A stretch of DNA of 43,295 nucleotides from Amanita rubescens (taxonomy: Eukaryota > Basidiomycota > Agaricomycetes > Agaricales > Amanitaceae): NCBI GenBank assembly GCA_015039365.1, contig WION01000446.1, positions 1-43,295 on the forward strand. The letters are read 5' to 3'. Both the position numbers and the translations under genes were made by a program. A model generated the notes under the pieces. The model searched no databases. It saw only the letters and a list, made by a program, of their open reading frames with translations, and was not told the origin of the DNA. Shown here in pieces: positions 20,408 to 31,001 of the stretch (within the stretch, counting starts at the first letter, position 1; each line of letters starts with the position of its first letter).

Positions 20408-23006
20408 ATGGCCACTACCAATTCAATGTCTCTCTCTCCCGATGACCTCAAATCCGCCACTGAAGCTTTCGACCATTTCTTTGCAGGAAATATAATCAAA
20501 GCTCGAGAGGCTTTTGTGAAGAAACCTCACGATCCGTACCACCTACTCGGCTTGGCTACATGTTCCTTCCTCGAGGCTGTTATGAGCATGGAGGTCAGTT
20601 CCTGCCATCCTCAATCTCAGTTCATGCTCACCTCCATCTAGGACGCGGATGTATCCAACGCCTCCACCAGCCTCGACGCATCGTTCCAACTCTCCACTAG
20701 ATACCGCAATGCCTCTAAACTCCCTTCAGCAAGCCGATTCCCGACTGGATTGGAGTGGGATGTCCTCGTTGCAGACGCGACCGTCTTGTCAGGCCTGGTC
20801 AATGTGTTCAGGTCAGTGCTAACGTCTCTCTTTGACCCTATGCCACTAACCGTATATTCCAGCGAAACCTATGCAGGATATTTTCGATGCGTGTGCGTGC
20901 ATACCTTCAAATTTCACCCTAAATCATTCATCTTTTTTCGTGCAGGATGTCACTTTTAAAGTAGCTAGGTGTCCGTATGCGCTGTTCGTTAACTGATGGT
21001 GTTCTCAGTGCCAGATCTAAATTTACAAAGTAAGTAATCCGATATCTCGTATCACCAGTCCTGATCATTTCTCAAGGCTATATAATACCGTGTTCCCAAA
21101 TGGCCTCGACTCGGATCATGTCCCTTTAACAGTTGGCGGCGGCGGACCACCATCTAATAACAGCCTTTTCCGTTTTATATCCAGTTCTAAAGATCGTGGG
21201 GGCAGCACTGAACCGTTTATACCACAAGGGCCCCTCGAAGAGTTTATTGTTTCCGGAACCGCATTTGGTAAGCGCGAATATGGCCTTTGTCACGTATTCC
21301 CACATTGATGGTCTTTTAGGTTTCGGGTTATTCAATCTGGCACTCTCCTTGTTACCGAGAACAGCTAGGTAAGAATTCATACATATCTCTGTTGTCGAAA
21401 ACGACTTACACTCATCTTAGACGAGTCGTTAATATGTTCATTACCTCCGATCAACGAAGCGCGTTACGTGCTCTAAGGGTTGCAGCTACTAAGAACGACG
21501 CCCATTCCGTGTTTGCTCGGTAAGCGGCGTACTTGTTGAAAAGACTGTTGTTTATTCGTCATCAAGTCTCGTACTCATGTTACACATGAGTCTATTGCTT
21601 CAAATGACCCCATGGCAAGCAGATTCGGTACAGATGAGAGAGGAATTTCATAATCTGCTCGATCCAATCATCGCGCGATACCCAAATAGCAACTTATGGG
21701 CTTTATACCAGGTAAGCAGAGCATTTCCATGATATTTCAGTCTTCTCATACGAACAGGCCAAGCTAATGCGAGTGTCAAATGACCAAGACGGCGCCATCG
21801 CTGCTTTAAAAGAGGGGACGAAGCCGGGACGTCCGTTTGTATTCAAGCAGGCCGACATGATGGTTGTTTATGAACTCGGATGGACTCTCGTAGGCGAGAG
21901 GAAATACCGGGAAGCTGCCAAAGTGTTCATGAAGACGAAGGAATTGAACCAATGGTCCGTCGTGTCCCTAACCGTTGTACTCCAATCTCATGGGCTCGCT
22001 CTACAGGAGTCACGCCACGTATCATTTCCTCGCTGCAGGCATGTTTTCATTCTTCCGTATCACAACGAGTACTAACCTAACGTAATGCAGGTTGCTACAT
22101 TGCTATAGGAAAGCTGGACAAGGGCCAAAAGCTGCTCGACGACATACCCAATCTCGAAAGCAAGAAGATTGCCGGCAAACTTCAACCGACAGAAGTGTTT
22201 CTCAAGAAGAAGCGTATGTCTACTTGTTAATGAGTCTGCTTTGCGGGCGCTGATGTGAAGATGGCAGTCGAGTTCTACCAGCAGAAACATCAAAGAAGCG
22301 GACGTCCCGGAACGAGGTACGTCGAGTCTATCAAGATTGGTCTTGCGGAAGGTTCGTTCATATCGTTATCTCCGCTATCCCTCTACTAACGTCATCTCGT
22401 AGAATTGGGTATATGTAAGTGGCTCCTAAGCACTCCACATAGCGATGTACTAATGTCAATGCAGTCTGGAACAACTACGCTTACGTCTCGCAAACCGCAG
22501 CACGTGAACAAATCGATTTTCTTTCGAAATTAACGCCGACGATCGCACCTTGGCAGCAGGAAGAAGCCTCAACTGAGACCTTGTCAGACCTTGACACGCC
22601 GGACGAACTTGCGGTTCGTTCGCTCCTTCTAGGCATTCTCTACCGCACATTGGGAGACTTTGCCACATCGAGGATTCACCTTACGGAGGCGTATGATCTT
22701 CGAATGGAGGTAGAGGTTAGTACCTGGGTTGGAGGACTGGCGTTGTTTGAACTGGCCGCTTTGGATTTGACCGAGATGGACGCTTTGGACCGAACCAAGG
22801 CTGATGCGGGGAATGATACGAGTGAGCAGCAGGAAGGCGGACGGACGTGGAAAGGCGTTTTGCAACAGGCGAATCGCATGTTGGACGAAGCATTGTATCT
22901 GTCGTCCGATTCGGTGGATTTGTCCTCTAGGTTGGATTCGAGGATATCGTTGTTTAAGGAGGAGATTAGGAGGAAGGGGGAGCTCGTTGGGGTAGAGATA
23001 AGATAG
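20408..23006 (+). CDS. IML2: IML2/TTC39-family protein (DUF3808)
   Basis: Fifteen exons: 20408-20593, 20642-20811, 20863-20892, 20946-20960, 21009-21029, 21077-21267, 21320-21368, 21421-21519, 21567-21711, 21758-21954, 22007-22038, 22091-22213, 22268-22351, 22403-22414, 22465-23006 (631 aa, all phases match). Exons of 15, 21 and 12 nt are required to keep the family sequence continuous. The intron at 22039-22090 is GC-AG. Landmarks are [32 protein letters not shown]-like [53 protein letters not shown] and IKIGLAEELGIFWNNYAYV. Yeast Iml2 works in lipid-droplet-dependent clearance of protein inclusions; the human relatives are TTC39 proteins. Role here is inferred. TPR-like helices fill the C-terminal half. 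Confidence 0.9.
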
Positions 23007-23427
23007 AATATAGATAATTTATGTAATAGACACGATTCAAGGTAATATGCCTCTTTTACGATGCGAATAAGGATAGATCTGTGTCGGACAGGGACATCCA
23101 ACAACATTTGAGAAAGAAAGGGGTGTGATATTTATGCTCAGTGGTATGACGATAACAATGGTATACATTTTTTCCTACGTGCAAGAGCATCCGACTTGAC
23201 AAGAGCAAAGAATACGACCAGGGATACAGGCATATATTGCATCTTACCCAGCACACGAGGCTGAGAAACGTCCGCCATGTTGTCATCGGCTGGATTCACT
23301 TGTCTAGCCACGCTAGGTCTACAAAGCAAACGGCAATGCAGCGATCAACATTGAGGATAAGCTGTAAATCGATGAGAATGGCCCTTTATGGAGATCGATC
23401 GACTTACCGTGTCTTTCTTTGACGTCG
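23007..23427. other. Convergent 3' region downstream of IML2
   Basis: The IML2-like gene ends at 23006 and a minus-strand gene fragment ends at 23428, so this is a tail-to-tail spacer. I see no gene, only short frames with no family resemblance. Confidence 0.5.
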
Positions 23428-23631
23428 TCACTTTTTCAACGGCGAGAGCAAGCTATGGCTAGGGTTGAAGTGCTTGCGAACGTACTCCTTGACGAGCTCA
23501 ACACGAAGATCTGGATTGTTGACGGCAGCAGCTTCATCGAGGGTATGTTGAAACTAGGGGTAACAAGTCCCTAGCGAGCAGCGCAGTCTAGTACATGGAA
23601 TGTATAGTACTTACCGAGTGTGGTGTGGAGT
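23428..23631 (-). pseudogene. 3' end of an unrecognised gene, cut off at an LTR
   Basis: On the minus strand a clean terminal exon (23428-23553, 41 codons plus stop) reads FQHTLDEAAAVNNPDLRVE then LVKEYVRKHFNPSH. It is preceded by a canonical intron (gtaagt at 23614, acceptor ctag at 23554) and part of an upstream exon ending NNSTPHS. That exon runs straight into TGTTAAGAG at 23632, where an LTR-like sequence begins, so the rest of the gene is missing from this window. The acidic-basic helical sequence is clearly protein-like, but I do not recognise the family. Insertion and truncation is the simplest reading. Confidence 0.5.
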
Positions 23632-23946
23632 TGTTAAGAGCTTACTGGAGCTGGGGCTCAACAGTAGACAGTAGAGAGGATAATAGGATAAGGATTGACG
23701 CTACTAGAGTACAGTTTATATACTACTAAACTACAAATAAGTACAAAGAGTCTTATCAGTATGAGTCAAAGGTATTTGACTCATAAGGCGTCATTCCACA
23801 GCAATGCACAGCTATTGTACAGCAATGCATAGCTTTGCGCAGTACTTGACTCATCAATTATATTGACTGACTCATCACATTATCAATCTTCAATGTGATA
23901 GGTTGATAACCATAACGTATATATGTCTTCTATTCTCATGTCAACA
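23632..23946. mobile_element. Candidate solo LTR
   Basis: The stretch starts TGTTAAGAGC and ends ATGTCAACA, the inverted TGTT...AACA ends expected for an LTR. It is AT-rich, has an internal TATA-like GTTTATATACTAC, and a perfect inverted repeat GAGTCAAA...TTTGACTC near 23765. No second copy is present in the window. The flanking five bases differ (ggagt before, tatat after), so a target-site duplication is not preserved and the right boundary is uncertain. Confidence 0.45.
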
Positions 23947-24022
23947 TATATTCACATCATCAATAGTTCCACTATTATGATTGGATGATCTTATGAGAAT
24001 ATCGCTAGGATATTTAGTGTTT

Positions 24023-24696
24023 AAAAGTCTGGTCCGGTCCGGTCTTTTGCATCATTTTTGGTGTAACCGGACCTGGACCGGTCTTTTTAATTTTGCTATT
24101 TCAGGCAACCGGACCAAAACCGGTATGGACCGGTTGCCAACGGTTGCAAGTGAAATGGCAACCGGTTCAGGACCGGTCTTTATTCGGACCGGTCCGGAAC
24201 TGGTGGTGACTGGTTGCAACTGATATTTTTCTTGCATATTGTTACACATGATAATATAAAATAGTAAAGAAATAGTGAAAATACTCCGCCAATCACAATG
24301 TTGTCATTGGCGGAGGATTTCTACCATTTTTCTCATGTATTGTCACACACAATAATGTAAAGACTAATAAAAAATAGTAAAAATACTCCGCCAATCACAG
24401 CATTGTCATTGGCGGAGTATTTTCACTGCTTTTCTCACATATTGTCACACCATTATCAGCAGATAAAAATAGAAAAAAGCTCCGCCCATTGTGGTGTTGC
24501 CATCGGCGGAGTATTTTTATATTTTTCTCGCATGCCAATCCAATTTTAGCCCAACGACATCCAAACATTTCAGTCTGCATCCACCCCCCTGGCCTCTCCA
24601 ATCATTGAGTTAAAAGACCGGTTGCAACCGGTCTGCAACCGGTCTTTGACTTCTGGTCAAAACATGCAACTGGCAACCGGACCGACCCAGATTTGG
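24023..24696. mobile_element. MITE-like element with ACCGGT-rich arms and imperfect terminal inverted repeats
   Basis: The left end (aaaagtctggtccggtccgg) resembles the reverse complement of the right end (caaatctgggtcggtccgg), giving imperfect inverted termini of about 19-20 bp around a 670-bp body. Both arms are crowded with ACCGGT, GGTTGCAACC and CCGGTCC motifs, many of them palindromic. Between the arms lie three tandem hairpin units, listed separately. There is no coding frame. Exact ends and target-site duplication are not resolved. Confidence 0.5.
24240..24535. repeat. Three tandem units each carrying a TCCGCC...GGCGGA hairpin
   Basis: Three near-copies occur with spacing of about 102 and 94 bp. 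The hairpin cores are 24285-24314, 24387-24416 and 24481-24510, each reading tccgcc(c/a)at...atcggcgga or attggcgga with a 10-16 nt loop. Between them are similar AT-rich spacers with ttctca...attgtcacac and aaaaatag. The stems differ at a few places, but substitutions such as cattggcgga/catcggcgga largely keep pairing. Confidence 0.8.
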
Positions 24697-25006
24697 CAAG
24701 ACCGGTGAAACGATCAGAAGAAGGCCGATGCGGAAGTGCGTTCGGCCAAAGGGGCTTCGGAGGTCAGTCCTGGGGGTGCCTCAGAGGCAGAGAGAGTGCC
24801 GAAGATGAAGGTGAACGAGCGGAAGGTGTCCGAAGCACCGAGGAACGAAGGGAACGGAAGGAATCGAACTCGGAACGCAGATGGGGTGATAATTCGCTAA
24901 CTACAACTATGTACACAATGGTATATATACTACGGAGGCACGAGGTGACCATGTGACAATTCCTGCACCGAGTCCGAGGCCTGTGCATGCGTCCGAACAC
25001 AAACGA

Positions 25007-26611
25007 TCATCCTCCGGGATCGAGCATAGGCTCGGAGTGCTTCGGGGAGCTTCGGAAGGTTTCGGAGATCGGTTCCAACGTAGCCGGAATCGGCTCGTTA
25101 CACCTCCTGGGTACTTTTAATACTGACCTCCTGGTCAGGACGGGGAGATCGGATGGTGATAGGAAGTAGAAGGGAAGTGGTGGGTGGGTTCTCCTCATCT
25201 CGCTTTCTTCAATCGTGCAGGCGGTCAGGGCGGCGGTCGGAATTTCGGCAGAATCAGGTCTCGGAATGGCAGCTGTTGGGATGCCAGATGGCTCGGAAAT
25301 GATAAAGACTTCGGCGATGGGGTCGCCGAGGGTTTCCGGGGTGGCAGAAATTGGCGTAGCAGTGGTGGGGTCATCAGGAGCCTCGGAGGTCTCGGTGATA
25401 TCATGCGTTGTAGTGGTAGGAGCGTCGGAGGGTCTGGAGGGTTCAGAGGGTTCGGAGGGGGTGGTATTAGGGAGCGTGGATTGATTAGGGATCGTGGTGC
25501 TAATGTGTATGTGCGTCGGAGTCGTATGTACGTTTTGCAGTGCTTCAGTATTGACAGGCTCGGCGGTATGCGTTCCGGAGTGGTCTAGAGCTTCCAGGAA
25601 GTAGTTGGAGGACACAAATGGCTTCGGAGCGGTCGGCTGTGTGTACCTCAGCAGCCATACATCAATGCGTTCTTTGAACCATTGTCCAAAGTGGCGGTAT
25701 TGGAATGCATTCGGTTCGTTGCCGTCCAAAAATTGAATCCGTCCGTCGACTATTTTGATCTTCCCTTGCCTTGCGTATTCATCCCTGATATGGCACCAGG
25801 CCGTCCGATGATTGATATCTCCGCAGAAAATGCATCCGCTAAGGAGATGGGTGGAAGCTGTGCTCGGAGCGAAGGCAGTGCTCGGAGGGGGAGTAGGGAT
25901 AGGTGTCGGAGGCGTCAGAAGCGTCGGAGCTTGTGGGGTGGTCGCGGCGAGCAAGGCTATAGCAGACCTTGAGCTGATAATGAATTGTGCGGCACTATTC
26001 ATGTCTTTTAGATCATAGCCGTCATCGGGGTGGACGTCCGGGTACTTGATTGTGAGCCGAGTAGTGATATCGGGTCGGAGCTCGGGAGGGAATGCGGACA
26101 TGTACATGATGCTTGCCTCACGGCGTGTCATGCGGTGCTTTCCGATGAGGTATTGAGCTGTTCCGGAAAATTCCCTGTGATACTCAGCAAGGGCTGTCTC
26201 GGATGTGACATTTTGCGCTGAGAAGCGGCCGGAAACGGCGTGTAGTGCTGCAATAGTGTGGCGGCGATCGGGCTGTGCCTCGGGGTAGATCTCGGAAATC
26301 GCTTTCTTAAACGCATCCCAGGTTTTCGGATCCGATAGGGTGTCCCGAGCGGCTCTCCAGATCTCGGAAGATTTCTCGTCGGTATAGTAGACAGCCCATT
26401 TGATCAGTTCAGCATCTCCGGAGCGTTGTCTATCCTCGCAGATCATCTCGATATCTTCGAGGTATCTCTCAAGGCCAGCGGCAGTGCCTCGGAAGCAGGG
26501 TGCCTCCTTGTTCGTTCGGATGGGCATGCGGCGGCTTGGTTCGGTCATGATGTTACTGGCAGGCCGAAGCGAAGCGAGCTGTTCTGATGGAAAGCGAGGT
26601 GGATTAAGCAA
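25007..26611 (-). CDS. Retrotransposon gag-like protein with CCHC zinc knuckle
   Basis: An uninterrupted frame of 534 codons encodes a capsid-like N-terminal part (TAAGLERYLEDIEMICED, KTWDAFKKAISEIYP, LAEYHREFSGTAQYLI, FPPELRPDITTRL). It is followed by a Pro/Thr/Ala linker and the zinc knuckle CIFCGDINHRTAWC, a perfect C-x2-C-x4-H-x4-C. A Ser/Pro/Thr/Glu-rich tail of about 180 residues ends the protein. This is the standard layout of basidiomycete Ty3/Gypsy-type gag. No protease, reverse transcriptase, RNase H or integrase follows, so the element is gag-only or truncated here. The intact frame suggests recent insertion, mobilisation by a partner element, or retention; the window cannot decide between these. 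Confidence 0.8.
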   Translation of the reverse strand: MLNPPRFPSEQLASLRPASNIMTEPSRRMPIRTNKEAPCFRGTAAGLERYLEDIEMICEDRQRSGDAELIKWAVYYTDEKSSEIWRAARDTLSDPKTWDAFKKAISEIYPEAQPDRRHTIAALHAVSGRFSAQNVTSETALAEYHREFSGTAQYLIGKHRMTRREASIMYMSAFPPELRPDITTRLTIKYPDVHPDDGYDLKDMNSAAQFIISSRSAIALLAATTPQAPTLLTPPTPIPTPPPSTAFAPSTASTHLLSGCIFCGDINHRTAWCHIRDEYARQGKIKIVDGRIQFLDGNEPNAFQYRHFGQWFKERIDVWLLRYTQPTAPKPFVSSNYFLEALDHSGTHTAEPVNTEALQNVHTTPTHIHISTTIPNQSTLPNTTPSEPSEPSRPSDAPTTTTHDITETSEAPDDPTTATPISATPETLGDPIAEVFIISEPSGIPTAAIPRPDSAEIPTAALTACTIEESEMRRTHPPLPFYFLSPSDLPVLTRRSVLKVPRRCNEPIPATLEPISETFRSSPKHSEPMLDPGG

Positions 26612-26999
26612 GGGGCTTCAGGGACGAAAGCTATTGATCGATCGGAGCTGGATCGGGAGTAGTGGAACGTGTGGGTGTTGTTCGGCTGATGCTGTGTCAG
26701 TGCTGTGGGGCCGAGTGGTGAAGGCTACTGCAGTGTAAAGAGCGGGGAGGGTATAATTGAAGAAAGGTCGGCGGGGTATGGTCTCTGAGCTATGGGAGGG
26801 CCGGCAGAGTGCTTGGAGTGGCTCGGAGCAGATTCCAAGTGACACCGGAGCTTGTCCGATGCTTTCTGTGCAGGAGTTGGGTGAAAGGAATGACCGACGG
26901 ACTGACCTAAGAGCCCCTCGCGGTGCATCAGCAACCCTGCAAAAAAACTTGTGTCGACTTATGAACTTGTATATGAGAACAAGGCACCATGAAAAGCTG

Positions 27000-28391
27000 T
27001 GTTGAGGAATATTAGATTTCTAGAGAGGCTAAGACAGCATAAGTGGGACAAGACATGATCAGCAAGTCTGGCCAACAGACATGTTGGCCATAAGTTGTCT
27101 TCTGTCATGTATATTTTAATATCACAAGTCTAGAAGTTATATTAAGATACTCATACCTTTCTTACAATTGATGTCAAGCTTATTTCAGTCGATAATTAGG
27201 GAAAATACAGTCAGCACAGTGATTTGATAGTGACCCCTAGCTCACAAGTCAGTTTAAGTGCCTAGGGCATTGATGAACAAGCTGCTTTTAGTGTATACAC
27301 TTTACTAAGACAATCAGTGTATGCTGGTCAAATTTAAATTGTACTGAAGCTTAACATTGGAATTGTTGCAAAGTTTTCTCCTGCCCATTATTTGACTTGA
27401 ACAATTGGTACATCTGTCTGCCATGTCAAATACACTGCATGTTTAATAATTTGCAAGATACTATGTAGCTTTCAGCATCAACATTTCAAATGTATCCTAG
27501 GACACTTGGACAAATTGTTAACACATTTGACAATTTAAAAGACAATATGTAATGTCCAGTACAATCCATTTTGTCTATATCCTAGTACACATGATTACAT
27601 GCTGCTCTGAGTGCAATTATTGAATAGTTGCCATATATCAAGCTCCCCTTGGTCAGCAAGGCCTCCTCATTCAAGGGGTTGATCATTGCTCAAGTCAAGC
27701 AGTTCCATGTCCAGTGATATGTCTTCCAGTAAATCATCTATGGATGCACTAAGTTCCCTTAAGTTATCCCAATGTCAGGTCAATCATGTATCTAGTTAAG
27801 CATGTGAGAGGTCCTTACATCCCACAGTCAAGTAGGCTCTTCCAGTTACACATGTCTTTTCATTCCTCAATCCCACATTCAATCAGGCTTCAGCAGCTAA
27901 ACATTCAGCAAGTCAAAAGTCAATTAGTCAATTAGTTTTCAAGTTAATTTCATTTACCATTCAATCAGTTACAACCTGTTGCACTAAGCTGATGCAACAA
28001 ATATTCGACAGCATGTTGGGTCAATGATATTTCCTGTCCTTTTGTTCTCCAATCAAGCAGTTTATCAGATCTTTATGTGAAACAGTCAGATAGCGAAATA
28101 GTTTTCTTGTCAAATGGTATTCCAGATGTCCAGTATCACAAGTTGTGTCCAGTCACCACTATTTTTCCAGTCAATAAGTCACCCTCCTTATCAGTCATTA
28201 GGCCAATCATATCAGCAGTCAGATGGCCAAAGAGCTGCTTGATTGCTTAGTTTTCTGGTCAATAGATCAAAGAGTTTCTTAATTGTTTAATTTTCCAGTC
28301 AATAGGTCAAAGAGCTTCCAGGTTGACTAGTTTTCTGGTCAATTGGCTGATTATTGCATAAGTTTGCTCAAGTCAATAAGTTTTCACAACA
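27000..28391. mobile_element. 1.4-kb AT-rich LTR-like block upstream of the gag ORF
   Basis: The block starts TGTTGAGGAATA and ends TTTTCACAACA, giving inverted TGTTG...CAACA ends. Its composition is markedly AT-rich and free of coding frames, unlike both flanks. It lies 388 bp upstream of the minus-strand gag start, where a 5' LTR would be expected. An internal inverted repeat TGGCCAAC...GTTGGCCA lies near 27070. No matching second LTR is present at the other side of the gag ORF, so the element would be truncated, and the boundaries are provisional. Confidence 0.4.
28228..28350. repeat. Imperfect tandem repeat of about 43-56 bp
   Basis: Three similar units end with tagttttctggtcaatagatcaaagag, taattttccagtcaataggtcaaagag and tagttttctggtcaattggctg. 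Related 'ttttccagtcaat(a/t)agt' strings also occur upstream around 28160. The array lies at the right end of the AT-rich LTR-like block. Confidence 0.65.
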
Positions 28392-28971
28392 ATGACAAAC
28401 AAACACTCGCAGGTATGGGCCACTGCATTGCACAGCAAGTCCGAGTCCTCCCTTTCTTTTCCTGCCATTCTATGTATAGTAGGCTATGTTTGAAAGTTAA
28501 GCACACACAGACCCAGTCACTTTTATTGCCACCACCTTCCAGCCCACCCAATACAGCCTGCATAACCGCACTCAGATAATCAAACGTTGTCGTTCAGTCG
28601 AGTGATTGAGTGACGTCGACACGTAGTCCTAACCTCGAAGCCGACAGTCGTCCAGGCCCAAACTAATTGAGGACCAGTCTTGAGTCCTCACAGTGCGCCC
28701 ATCCTCGTTCACGTGAATGCCACTTATCTGGACATTATTGAAGGATGGAGAAAGAGAAGAACGAAGAACGAAAGACTTACCTTCGTCCAAGCCACCCTCA
28801 CATGGCTGCACACTCTCCTCTCGCTCTCCTTGGATTGCCGTCGCGGACTGATGCCTCTTGTAGCCGTTGACTTGTACGGAGAGCTCTCGACAATGAGAGC
28901 TCTCATCCGTCTTATCGCTAGGGCCCGCTCGCTAGCAAATCGCGATAAACAAAGTTAACGCGCCAGGCATG
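28392..28971. other. Spacer between LTR-like block and kinase remnant
   Basis: Base composition returns to normal here. A 92-codon plus-strand frame at 28680-28958 and overlapping minus-strand frames show no recognisable domain. I see no RNA gene or further repeat. Confidence 0.45.
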
Positions 28972-29540
28972 TCACATGACCTCCACCAGCGATGTGACGT
29001 GTAAGAGTGAGCCTTTCGCGGCTAAATCTGCGGGGTGAAGGGGGAACTGATTGAAGTAGCGGGTCCGACGGCGGCAGGTGGAAGCGACGGAGAGCAGAGA
29101 TGAGTTGCCCGCACGAACTCGAAGTCTAGCCATGCTGCCTTCGAACAAAACTCCGTCGCAATAGAATGAGTCCATCATCTTCACCGCCCGTCGGACCTCT
29201 GCCAGACTAATACGCGTGCGCCAGTTCACGTCCAGCATACGGAGCAAAAGCTCGTTCGCCGCCTGTGTGGCTGGCCAGTTTCATAACGTCATTTCAACAT
29301 TTTGTCTAAAGCGTTTGTGAGATAGGCAAAACGCTAGGCAAGAATGTCGGGGGGTCGTAGATAGGCCCGTATCGTCGATCTGGGAATGTCGTTACCGCTG
29401 TTCGGCAGCACGTAAAATCGGCCAGTCAGGCAAATCGCAAAGTAATCGTTCATCTAGATGATCAATTCATATCATATCATTGTATAAAACACGCGGTGCT
29501 TACCGAGAGCGCATCAAATTGACCACACCGTCAGTTGACG
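28972..29540 (-). pseudogene. C-terminal remnant of a Ser/Thr protein kinase
   Basis: The exon 28972-29262 encodes AANELLLRMLDVNWRTRIS then LAEVRRAVKMMDSFYCDGV and FEGSMAR, the C-terminal end of the catalytic domain of a common basidiomycete kinase group, continuing to a stop. Upstream on the same strand are PPTFLPSVLPISQ, AYLR and, further on, LTGR and VWS, in the order expected for the region after the DFG/APE segments. These pieces lie in different frames: about 2 nt are missing between AYLR and PPTFL, a stop interrupts the VWS region, and the intron before AANEL lacks a GT donor. The N-lobe and the HRD and DFG motifs were not found. Assignment to the kinase superfamily is good; subfamily is not resolved. 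Confidence 0.65.
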
Positions 29541-31001
29541 ACGACTTTTGATGCGAGGGAATCAACAGGTACGTTGTGAAAGATCAAGTTCGGGTGGAGA
29601 TGGCATTGAAACTGACATCGTCGGGGCATTTTGTAGCGGGAAGTAATTGTTTTAGGCTTGCGGGTTGAATAGGTCATTGGGTGCGAGAACGTGGGCGATG
29701 TTCAAGCTGTGGTCTTGTAGACTTGGCCAAATTAATCGTATGGGTTGCAAAGACTCCAAAGGACAACGTGTCCTGCTGAGACCGTGGGCAAAGAAAGGGA
29801 CGAAGAACGGCGTTTGTGCGACATCCATTACGGACGAAGCGGACGCGAGTCGAGAGCGAGGTGGAGGGGTGGTCCAATGAAATGGGCAAAGGGTTTGGGC
29901 ATGTCTAGGTGGGCGTATGAGTTAAGGGGGTCCGAGAGAGATAGGACGAGGAAAGAGTGATGGTGGATGTACACGGAGTAAAGAGATGGTCTGCGGGGAT
30001 TCGTGATGAAGTGTGTAATGCGTAGGCTGGAGGTAAGACGAAAGAGCAGGATTTGAAAATGAAGGTGGTAATGGTAAGTTGACGTTCGTCGAGTCCTGGA
30101 ATCGTTTGAAACTCTTCGTAGTGCGGTCAACAGACGATCGTTCAAGTGGTTGTTGTGAGATTGAACCCTTCCTGGCATTGAGCAAGTGGGATTCTCTACA
30201 TCCAGGCCCCGTCTCTCTGCTGCAATCACCCTCAGCATCCCAGCGCAGCTAACTCCCACTATTCGAAACGAAGATGAGAATCTCCACCTTCATTTCGCGT
30301 TGTCCCTGGCGACTTTGCAAATCGGAGAGGAATGAAGCGGTGAAGATAGTCCGCGCCGCCGTCGAGAAATGTCAAGAGCAGTCAAAGCGCGCCCGTACCG
30401 TAGCTGATTGGGTAATCATGTACGTGCCCCATTTCATTCCGTTACTTTGAAGACGATATCCGCCAGGGGATCTTCCCACCCCTCCCCGGGCCGGCGTTCT
30501 GATAAAGTACCCCACTGGACCGTTCGCGGCGTATCGAATGGGCGACCCCGGCTAACAATCCACGCTTATCCCGACGGCCGACAGGCACGGTGGTGGCCAA
30601 ATGGTGGAAGGCGGCAATGGAAAAGGTCTGACCTGCAGGAACGATGCCGTTTGTTGTATGAGGAGGGCGAGGTGGGGATACGGAAGCGGGGTGGAAAGTG
30701 AGGATGGGGTGGCGAATAGGTATTCAGTTTCAAGCTTTTGATTCATAGGGTGATGGTTTTGTGTGCTGTTGGCGAAGAGGGGAAACAAACGGGCGCATCT
30801 CGGGGCTATATATGTGATTACTTTCTTGTGCTGTGCTTTGTAGCATTAGGTTCCGTACAACTCAAATGTATAACAATTCACTCACTGGTCGTAGGCAACC
30901 ACGCTGTCACGACTGAGTAACGGGGTCAAATGCCTATGATTGCCGTGAAGCCAATGAAATCTGCTGAGACACATTCAACCGGCCTACAAAAAAAATAATG
31001 C
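29541..31001. other. No recognisable gene
   Basis: Several frames of 60-143 codons overlap on both strands at 29665-30260 and 30408-30788, but none has a recognisable domain or is supported by splice signals. Upstream parts of the kinase remnant would be expected near 29550-30200 and were not found. The region may hold further eroded sequence. Confidence 0.35.

Noticed and set aside
24240..24535. CRISPR-like repeat array
   Set aside because: Only three imperfect units with non-unique AT-rich spacers in a eukaryotic transposon context.
25184..25972. Plus-strand Gly-rich frames opposite gag
   Set aside because: Antisense of the Pro/Thr/Ala/Ser-rich gag linker. Repetitive composition explains the open frames.
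23632..28391. One complete LTR retrotransposon spanning the whole repeat cluster
   Set aside because: The left and right LTR-like sequences are unrelated (315 bp versus 1.4 kb) and no pol domain is present. The cluster is better read as several nested or truncated elements.
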